From contig JAGCBP010000012.1 in assembly GCA_017652105.1 (NCBI GenBank), forward strand, positions 1-64,000: a stretch of 64,000 nt of DNA. The letters run 5' to 3'. Positions within the stretch are counted from its first letter, which is position 1. Each line of letters opens with the position of its first letter. Shown here one piece after another: positions 58,521 through 64,000 of the stretch. Below the pieces are notes generated by a model. It saw nothing but the letters and a program-made list of their open reading frames with translations. It was not told where the DNA came from and made no database searches. The DNA comes from Candidatus Saccharimonadota bacterium (lineage in GTDB: Bacteria; Patescibacteriota; Saccharimonadia; Saccharimonadales; Saccharimonadaceae). A program made the position numbers and the translations under genes.

Positions 58521-58526
58521 ATTATA
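58521..58526 (-). promoter_or_regulatory. extended -10 promoter of the DUF308-like gene
   Basis: TGT-TATAAT on the minus strand, 6 nt before ATG 58514. Confidence 0.6.
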
Positions 58527-58676
58527 ACATTTTATTTAACAAAATTATTTATACCGATAATATGGAGTAGTGGTTTTGGTAGTATAATAAGAAGTTTTGT
58601 TCATCCTAAAATATCCTTATTATAAATCATAGTAGCATAAAATTTTTATTTTTTCAATGTGCCAACGCTATTCATC

Positions 58677-58705
58677 TTGACTTTTTAAGATTTTTATGGT
58701 AAAAT
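58677..58705 (+). promoter_or_regulatory. sigma-70 promoter of the HD-GYP gene
   Basis: TTGACT, 17-nt spacer, TAAAAT with an extended TGG, giving a leader of about 55 nt. The rest of 58515-58764 is AT-rich without a gene. Confidence 0.72.
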
Positions 58706-58764
58706 AGTAAGAGTAAGTTTTATCTAGCACTTTTATAAATAGTTTGCATTAAAGGAGGGGGGAA

Positions 58765-60054
58765 ATGATACGAGAATATATTATGTTCACATTGGTCGGG
58801 ATTTGTTTAATCTTGATAGTATTTGCGTTTATCACCAAATCAATGTCGAAAAAACGCAAACTCATACTCATCTTGATGGCATCAACCGCCATAGTGCAAT
58901 TAATATCAGACCGGTTGAGTTACCATTACAACGGTGATATCACTGCACTTGGAGTCATTTTGACTAGAGTTAGTAAATTCCTAGCGTACGCTGCGTATCT
59001 GTTTATCATTTACATATTCAATAAATACGTGAATGATTTGCTGCTTACCGAAGGAGAATTGCCGGAAACGCCAAAGTTACTCAGACTCACTGAGTTAATT
59101 TTGGCAATTGGGACTACGGTATTAATCGTATCCCAATTCACGGGTTTCTATTATTTTTATGATGAAAACAACGTATATACTCGAGCGTCTGGATACTTTG
59201 TTTCCTATTTATTCCCTACGTTCACGATTATAGTTCAGTTGGTCGCCATCATAAAATATCGCAAAAATTTGCGAAAGAAACTCTTTACTCCAATTTTGCT
59301 TTTCACCATTATGCCTCTGGTCGCTTCCGTGTTCCAATTCTTTATCCACGGGGTTTCACTCACCACTATATTTGTGGTTGGGATGATCGCTTTGCTGTAC
59401 TGCTTCTCAGTTTTAGACGCTAATGAGCTAATCGAAACAGCACACCAAAAAGAAGTAGATGCATTAAAAGAAAAGCAAAGAAATGTCGATATTATGATCG
59501 AACAAACCATTTCGGCGTTAGTCGAAGCTATTGATGCCAAAGACAGATACACTAATGGCCATTCCAGAAGAGTCGCAGACTTTTCTAGAATGATAGCAAA
59601 AGAAGCCGAGAAAAGTGAAGCAGAATGCGAAAAGATTCATCGCATTGCTCTACTTCACGATATCGGCAAAATCGGTATACCAGATGCTATCATCAACAAG
59701 CAGGGGAAACTAACCGATGAGGAATATGCAGTTATCAAAACTCACCCCAAAATCGGTCGGGAGATTCTGGAAAAAATCACTATTTCCCCGGAGCTCGCCA
59801 TCGGAGCCAGTTTTCATCACGAACGATACGATGGTAAAGGTTACCCTTTCGGGCTGAAGGGAGAGGAAATTCCCGAAATTGCCCGTATTATTGCGGTGGC
59901 CGACAGTTACGATGCTATGGCATCCAAAAGAAGTTACCGCGATATGCTACCAAAAGAAACCATCCTCGGCGAACTCGAAAAAGGGAGCGGGACTCAATTC
60001 GATCCCGAATTCACCGAAATCATGATGGACCTTGTCGAATCCGATGCAATCTAA
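58765..60054 (+). CDS. 7TM-type membrane HD-GYP phosphodiesterase
   Basis: 429 residues. Seven membrane helices in the first 215 residues, a short coiled coil, then HD-GYP: DAKDRYTNGHSRRV, LLHDIGKIGIP (metal His-Asp), TISPELAIGASFHHERYDGKGYP (GYP motif), EIARIIAVADSYDAM. It hydrolyses c-di-GMP and complements the GGDEF protein at 20912. The ATG follows a strong AAAGGAGGGGGG ribosome site. Confidence 0.9.
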   Translation: MIREYIMFTLVGICLILIVFAFITKSMSKKRKLILILMASTAIVQLISDRLSYHYNGDITALGVILTRVSKFLAYAAYLFIIYIFNKYVNDLLLTEGELPETPKLLRLTELILAIGTTVLIVSQFTGFYYFYDENNVYTRASGYFVSYLFPTFTIIVQLVAIIKYRKNLRKKLFTPILLFTIMPLVASVFQFFIHGVSLTTIFVVGMIALLYCFSVLDANELIETAHQKEVDALKEKQRNVDIMIEQTISALVEAIDAKDRYTNGHSRRVADFSRMIAKEAEKSEAECEKIHRIALLHDIGKIGIPDAIINKQGKLTDEEYAVIKTHPKIGREILEKITISPELAIGASFHHERYDGKGYPFGLKGEEIPEIARIIAVADSYDAMASKRSYRDMLPKETILGELEKGSGTQFDPEFTEIMMDLVESDAI

Positions 60055-60056
60055 CC

Positions 60057-60087
60057 ATAAGGCCGCTAACTCTGCGGCCTTATTTTT
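60057..60087. terminator. bidirectional terminator
   Basis: AAGGCCGC-taactct-GCGGCCTT flanked by T and A runs, between the HD-GYP and TPR genes. Confidence 0.85.
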
Positions 60088-60817
60088 ATTTACTAGTTTT
60101 TGTTGCTACTCGCTGCACGGGCTTTTTGAGATTCTTGGCATTTTTCTTTGCCACCATCTGTTTAGCAGTAGATTTTCGTGCTCGCTTACGTTTAGCAGCA
60201 TTGTCTCTTGCAATTTGCTCTTCGATCCTTGCTGTAGTTACCGCTGCCGCCTCCACATCACCATCGTTCTCATAAATAGTTAAAATCTGACGGAGCGTAG
60301 ATACACTCGGGTCCAGTTCGTAAGCATTCTCTAAAGCTTCAATAGCTTTTTTGGAATTACCAAGTTTTTCTTCAGTCTTAGCCAGCGCCATAAATCTTGC
60401 GGGCACATCGCCTTCAAGTTCAATTGCTTGCCTAAAAGCCATCTCCGCTTTTTCAAAAGCTCCAGTTTCTAGATAAATCAAACCTGCATTATGGATAGAG
60501 GCAGGATTATTATCAAGAGACTGAGCGATTTCAAAACACTCCACTGCCTCATCGTATTTATGGCTTTTAGCATACAAAATCCCCAAACGGTTATAAGCCG
60601 CCGCATTTTTCTCATCAAATTTCAAAATAGTGAGCAAAGCTTTCTCTGCGCGAGAAGGCTTATGTTCCTTCATGGATGTTTGAGCCACTTGCCAAAGTTT
60701 TTTCATTTGAGCTTTGTATTTTGGTGATTTTTCCTCTGCCGGTTTTTCTTTTGGTTCTAGTCTTAAGAAAAAAGCCATAAAAACCGTAAGTGCAATCATA
60801 ATAAGTACTGCTACCAT
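60086..60817 (-). CDS. membrane-anchored TPR protein with basic tail
   Basis: 243 residues. One N-terminal membrane helix, about four tetratricopeptide repeats (AAAYNRLGILYAKSHKYDEAVECFEIA, then ASIHNAGLIYLETGAFEKAEMAFRQAI), and a Lys/Arg-rich tail (AAKRKRARKST, KKNAKNLKKP). It is a protein-interaction scaffold; the basic tail could bind nucleic acid or acidic polymers. The ATG at 60817 is exactly 7 nt after TATAAT. Confidence 0.82.
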   Translation of the reverse strand: MVAVLIMIALTVFMAFFLRLEPKEKPAEEKSPKYKAQMKKLWQVAQTSMKEHKPSRAEKALLTILKFDEKNAAAYNRLGILYAKSHKYDEAVECFEIAQSLDNNPASIHNAGLIYLETGAFEKAEMAFRQAIELEGDVPARFMALAKTEEKLGNSKKAIEALENAYELDPSVSTLRQILTIYENDGDVEAAAVTTARIEEQIARDNAAKRKRARKSTAKQMVAKKNAKNLKKPVQRVATKTSK

Positions 60818-60824
60818 ACGTATC

Positions 60825-60830
60825 ATTATA
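60825..60830 (-). promoter_or_regulatory. -10 promoter of the TPR gene
   Basis: TATAAT on the minus strand, 7 nt before ATG 60817. Confidence 0.58.
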
Positions 60831-60841
60831 CTATAAAACAT

Positions 60842-60874
60842 AAAAAAAATCACCCCGGGTTTTAAACCCGGGGT
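60842..60874 (-). terminator. terminator of the secreted repeat protein gene
   Basis: ACCCCGGGT-ttaa-ACCCGGGGT then a run of eight T on the minus strand. Confidence 0.85.
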
Positions 60875-60892
60875 AATCTAAGAAAGAAGAAT

Positions 60893-62446
60893 TTAGAAAA
60901 CGTAGTCCATCGCCTTTGCGGCTGATAGATCTATCGTTGAATTGCCGGTGAAATTATTCACCCCGTAAACTACAATTTTTCCATCCAGATAACTGGTAGT
61001 ATAAGCTCCAGTCCGAGGGTTCTTGGAACTCTGAGCTGAAACTTTGGTTGTCTTGTCCGCTATCTTGACCGTAGGAGTATCAAACGAAACTTTCACCCCG
61101 TTCGATGTCGTTCTGACCCTAGCCTTTTTGACTTTGAAATTCGCAGTAGAAATGTCTACCGGAACTATCGAAAAGCCAAATTTCTTTGAAGCCATCGCCT
61201 TACGGTCGCTCTTGAACGGAAATTCGTTCTTCAATGTTATCACAAAGAATGGAATCGCTGTTTCCTTGCCATAGCCGTTTACATTTAAATTGTTGTAGTA
61301 TTTCACCGAATAATACGCGTGATCCACAAACTCATTGTTCCTGTAAACCTGTATGTCAAGATCGTTTACCTGCTTTGCCGTATTCTTTGCCCACTTCCCG
61401 ACATGCCTTCTTCCCGTATAGGGAACTTCTTTATTCACTCTCACTTCATAACTAGTTGAATTGATCGTAAACACATATTTTAGCAAATCATTAGAAGAAG
61501 GTGAAGGCTTCGGATTATCCGGGTTGTCAGGATCTTCCTGCTTCGGTCCAGCGTAAACCAGTCTTCCTGCCGAATCCCTTGTAAAAGGAACATTCGTAAG
61601 GGCTCTCCAGTCATACACTAACCCATCGTAAGCCTCCTGGGTTAAAACGGGAATCTTACTCTCGTCTATCCCAGCCGTCTTAGCGTTGTCTGATCTAGAC
61701 TTACCCTTCTGGGCGGGAACATACTTACCATCCTTCAGTTCTGTCTGCGTGAAAAACTCTGTCGCTGCAGTTTCGCCATAGTCATAGAGTAGCCATTCAT
61801 TTCCGTCAGTGACGAAGAAGCATCTTGCAATATATTCACCTTTTGTATCGGTGATATATGCACAAATCGCATCATAACCTTTTGCCTCATTGGGATACCA
61901 AGAAGGCTGGTTGTAATACTGAGGAGTTGTGGCACATATTGCGCTATCTCCCGATGCTTCTGCCATTACCTCAGGCCACTCTGTGATCGGATCGAGATAC
62001 TTCTCAACCGGATCTACTACCGTAGTAGTAGCTTCAACCACGTTTTCCGAAACCACCTCATCAGATGAGACTGCTTCAACGGGCGTTTCTACTACCGGAG
62101 TTTCCACCGGAACTTCCGCTGCAGGTTCTTCCGTTGCCGGAACTTCCTCAACCGGAGTCTCCTCAACCGGAGTTTCCGCTACAGGTTCTTCCGCTACAGG
62201 TTCTTCCGTTACCGGAGTCTCCTCGACCGGAGTTTCTGCTACGGGTTCTTCAGCTACAGGATTTTCCATCGCCGGAACCTCTACTACAGGTTCTTCAGCT
62301 GCCGGAGTTTCCTCTACTACAGGTATTACATCTGAGGAAACCTCATCTGCAAATACACCCGCGATCGGAGTAGCTCCTGCTACCAAAGTTGCACAGATCG
62401 TCACTGCCAAAAGCTTGCCAAAAAAAGTTTTAAAATTATTCCTCAT
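60893..62446 (-). CDS. secreted protein with Pro/Glu-rich repeats
   Basis: 517 residues. Signal peptide (FGKLLAVTICATLVAGA, cleavage near VFA-DE). About 90 residues of PVEETP/PVAEEP repeats make a stalk. The rest contains two beta-rich domains, the second with FSIVPVDISTANFKV and VYGVNNFTGNSTID, a pattern seen in Firmicutes surface proteins. No sorting signal or anchor at the C-terminus, so it may be released or bound to glycan. Long structured leader upstream. Confidence 0.72.
   Translation of the reverse strand: MRNNFKTFFGKLLAVTICATLVAGATPIAGVFADEVSSDVIPVVEETPAAEEPVVEVPAMENPVAEEPVAETPVEETPVTEEPVAEEPVAETPVEETPVEEVPATEEPAAEVPVETPVVETPVEAVSSDEVVSENVVEATTTVVDPVEKYLDPITEWPEVMAEASGDSAICATTPQYYNQPSWYPNEAKGYDAICAYITDTKGEYIARCFFVTDGNEWLLYDYGETAATEFFTQTELKDGKYVPAQKGKSRSDNAKTAGIDESKIPVLTQEAYDGLVYDWRALTNVPFTRDSAGRLVYAGPKQEDPDNPDNPKPSPSSNDLLKYVFTINSTSYEVRVNKEVPYTGRRHVGKWAKNTAKQVNDLDIQVYRNNEFVDHAYYSVKYYNNLNVNGYGKETAIPFFVITLKNEFPFKSDRKAMASKKFGFSIVPVDISTANFKVKKARVRTTSNGVKVSFDTPTVKIADKTTKVSAQSSKNPRTGAYTTSYLDGKIVVYGVNNFTGNSTIDLSAAKAMDYVF
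62056..62329 (-). repeat. coding repeats (PVEETP-type)
   Basis: Imperfect 15- and 18-bp units (CCGGTTGAGGAGACTCC-like) encoding the Pro/Glu stalk of the secreted protein. Confidence 0.8.
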
Positions 62447-62468
62447 AATCTTTTCCTCCTTAGATCAA

Positions 62469-62486
62469 ACCGCCCCCTAGGGCAGT
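62469..62486 (-). promoter_or_regulatory. hairpin in the leader of the secreted protein
   Basis: ACTGCCC-tagg-GGGCGGT just before the TAAGGAGG ribosome site. It could control access to the start codon. Confidence 0.5.
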
Positions 62487-62554
62487 AACTACAGATACAA
62501 ATTCTTCTTTCTTTTTAATTTACAAGAGTAGTCCCAAAACTCACTCTTACCTAC

Positions 62555-62560
62555 ATTATA
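62555..62560 (-). promoter_or_regulatory. extended -10 promoter of the secreted protein
   Basis: TGC-TATAAT on the minus strand, giving a leader of about 100 nt. Confidence 0.6.
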
Positions 62561-62610
62561 GCACAAAACACCAAAAAAGTCAATATATACATAAGCATTC
62601 CGGAGAAAAA

Positions 62611-63273
62611 TCAAATCAAATCCGCTACTAGATGCAGCTTGATATGTCCGTTCCTACTAATATTCTCATAAGCCTCGATTAATCGCGGAATTTTAGAGAG
62701 AAACGCCTTTTTCTCTGTTAAAAAATACGATTTATAAGCCATCTCTATCGCTACCCCTAATACCTCTAGCGCAAATTCTCTCGCGCCCTCTTTTTTTGCG
62801 GCAATTTCCTCCGCCAAACCTACCAAATCATCAGAGGTAGTCGCCAAGATCCGCTTAGCCAGCACCTTCACCTTATCATCCGCCGAAATCTCATCTATGG
62901 GCTTGAGCCCTCCTCGCCAGACATATATCACCGCCCGACTCAGAATCGTTGGCAAAAGTTTAGATAGTCTATCTGTAATCAGCACAAAATGCACATTTTC
63001 TTTTGGCTCCTCTAGACTTTTCAAAATTGCATTTTCGGCTTCCTCTCCCAGTTTATCTGCCGGCCTAATCACCACAAATCTAGGGTTAGTCTGTTTGACT
63101 GTAAGCACAGCAATCATTTCTCTCACCTGATCTATCGTAATTGTAGTTTTAGTCTCCGGTTTTAATAGATAGGCGCCCGGAATTTCCACCTCGGTTTCTC
63201 TTGGCACTACAAAAATCGCGCACCCCACATTCCCAGCAATCTTAGAAATCTCCTCTAAATCATCAAAAAACAT
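62611..63273 (-). CDS. DNA polymerase III delta'-like protein (HolB), reduced
   Basis: 220 residues. Sensor-like VVIRPADKLGEEAENAILKSLEEPKENVHFVLIT and TILSRA correspond to the AAA+ region of delta', but the early P-loop segment is missing and only about half of the protein is there. It would complete the clamp loader with the short DnaX. ATG 63273 with GGAGGAA is chosen; a longer reading overlaps the RluA-like gene further. Confidence 0.78.
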   Translation of the reverse strand: MFFDDLEEISKIAGNVGCAIFVVPRETEVEIPGAYLLKPETKTTITIDQVREMIAVLTVKQTNPRFVVIRPADKLGEEAENAILKSLEEPKENVHFVLITDRLSKLLPTILSRAVIYVWRGGLKPIDEISADDKVKVLAKRILATTSDDLVGLAEEIAAKKEGAREFALEVLGVAIEMAYKSYFLTEKKAFLSKIPRLIEAYENISRNGHIKLHLVADLI

Positions 63274-64000
63274 TCGAAAATTCCTCCGGCAGTGGCGCTT
63301 CAAAAGTTTTTCTCACCCCACCCGGAAGGGTAATCTCAAGAGCACCAGCGTGCAAATACAGCCGCTCCGCTGGCTCTACCCCGTATATCACATCCCCAAT
63401 AATTGGATGCTCCAAATATTTCATATGCACCCTGAGCTGATGAGTCCGCCCAGAGGTCGGCTTCAGTTCTACCAGAGAGTGTTTACCATCAGATTTCAAT
63501 ACTTTATAAAAAGTTTCTGAAGCTTTACCTCTAGGATCCACTCTAAAAGTGGTCGGATGTTTTAAATCTCGCCCGATCGGAAGGTCTAACCGCGCTTCTG
63601 ACAGCTTTGGCACCCCTGTCAACACCGCATAATAAGTCTTGTGAGCCTTCCTATCCTGAAATTGCCTTCTAAGAAATGTCTGGGTCTCGGGATTTTTAGC
63701 CAAAATCACCACCCCAGAAGTATCTCTATCTAGCCGGTGCACCAAAAGCCCAAAATCCTCCAAAGTTTTCTCTGGACAATAACCGTTTTTGGCCATCGAT
63801 AAAAGCCCCACCGGCTTATCTAAAACTAGCACGTTTTCATCCTCATAAATCAGTTTTGGCTCCACATCGGCATTTTTCAAGGCCTTTGGCACCTTCAAAT
63901 CTATTTTTACCCCTTTAGGAAACTTTGCGTTAGGCTTTAAAACCAGCTCGTCATCCACTTCTACAAACCCATTTTTGATAAATTTTTGCAAAGTAGAGCG
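63263..64000 (-). CDS. RluA-family pseudouridine synthase (5' end outside window)
   Basis: At least 246 residues. The open frame continues to the last base (RST before LQKFIKNG), so the N-terminal S4 domain is cut. The catalytic segment is HRLDRDTSGVVILAK with the essential Asp, preceded by LDKPVGLLS and followed by SGRTHQLRVHM. It isomerises uridines in rRNA or tRNA. It overlaps the delta'-like gene by 11 bp. Confidence 0.93.
   Translation of the reverse strand, partial: RSTLQKFIKNGFVEVDDELVLKPNAKFPKGVKIDLKVPKALKNADVEPKLIYEDENVLVLDKPVGLLSMAKNGYCPEKTLEDFGLLVHRLDRDTSGVVILAKNPETQTFLRRQFQDRKAHKTYYAVLTGVPKLSEARLDLPIGRDLKHPTTFRVDPRGKASETFYKVLKSDGKHSLVELKPTSGRTHQLRVHMKYLEHPIIGDVIYGVEPAERLYLHAGALEITLPGGVRKTFEAPLPEEFSNVF

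Noticed and set aside
61929-62480. Long Ser/Thr-rich frame on the plus strand
   Set aside because: It is the antisense image of the Pro/Glu repeats of the secreted protein and has no start signals.
1-64000. Alternative genetic code with UGA as Gly or Trp
   Set aside because: Several genes end at TGA at the expected family length, tRNA-Trp has CCA only, and no in-frame TGA breaks a conserved domain.

Overview
The window reads as a compact chromosomal segment of a Patescibacteria/CPR bacterium, most likely Candidatus Saccharibacteria (TM7). This is inferred from family content and style. Genes are densely packed, with many 1-40 bp overlaps, including convergent ones. Many promoters sit so close to the start codon that the mRNA should be leaderless. 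Shortened or zinc-less versions of universal proteins occur (DnaX, RecR, PrmC, DnaX-like delta'). Ribonucleotide reduction is anaerobic (NrdD/NrdG) with rubrerythrin nearby, and almost no biosynthetic pathway is present apart from lipid head-group steps and a lone purE. TGA is an ordinary stop here (hydrolase at 74, HAD gene at 2251, GH57 at 37166) and RF1 is encoded, so the recoded Gracilibacteria/Absconditabacteria are excluded.

Layout. 1-5.2 kb: start of cysS, a hydrolase, a DHH phosphoesterase, a YqeG-like HAD, pgsA, cdsA and an acyl-CoA ligase (lipid metabolism). 5.2-10.5 kb: minus-strand replication/repair run, unknown gene-dnaX-dnaB-membrane glycosyltransferase-ybaB-recR. 10.6-17.9 kb: DsbA-like protein, SufS-like aminotransferase, then a rearranged secE-nusG / rplK / rplA / rplJ-rplL region in which rplK is inverted and a membrane gene separates rplA from rplJ. 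17.9-20.7 kb: alpha-glucan phosphorylase and a PlsC-like protein. 20.7-22 kb: tRNA-Gln and a membrane diguanylate cyclase. 22-27.5 kb: an overlapping operon of VTC polyphosphate-polymerase-like enzyme, DUF4956 membrane protein, surface beta-helix protein, OmpR-type regulator and histidine kinase. 27.5-32.6 kb: cell-envelope genes (CAP protein, CapA, polysaccharide deacetylase, YgjP peptidase, sortase). 32.6-37.2 kb: GH97, tRNA-Trp, GT4 and GH57, which with the phosphorylase form an intracellular alpha-glucan set. 37.2-46 kb: L33, a 37-residue C2HC zinc-finger microprotein, a helicase-nuclease, gpsA, two surface proteins and nrdD/nrdG. 46-54 kb: LiaF-like protein, VanY-like lipoprotein, tRNA-Val, prfA-prmC, HtrA, signal peptidase I and rmuC. 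54-64 kb: tRNA-Thr with a tandem duplication, rubrerythrin/SDR, purE, tRNA-Thr and tRNA-Tyr, ADP-ribosylglycohydrolase, HD-GYP protein, TPR protein, a repeat-rich secreted protein, a HolB-like protein and an RluA-type pseudouridine synthase cut by the window end.

How it fits together. The organism looks like an anaerobic, host- or community-dependent cell. It builds phospholipids from acquired fatty acids (ligase, acyltransferase, GpsA, CdsA, PgsA), stores or breaks down alpha-glucan, and displays an elaborate exported surface. It has two-component signalling and, unusually for such a reduced genome, both a c-di-GMP cyclase and an HD-GYP hydrolase. Regulation visible in the DNA includes an L10 leader, a structured rplK leader, a hairpin at the very start of the secE transcript, NrdR-like boxes at nrdD, and about 24 extended -10 promoters placed 5-12 nt before start codons.

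No stretch longer than about 300 bases lacks a gene. The larger gaps (15511-15765, 37427-37696, 53722-54083, 56665-56920, 58515-58764) hold leaders, tRNAs, a microprotein gene, repeats or a promoter, each listed below. No insertion sequence, CRISPR array, rRNA or prophage was seen.
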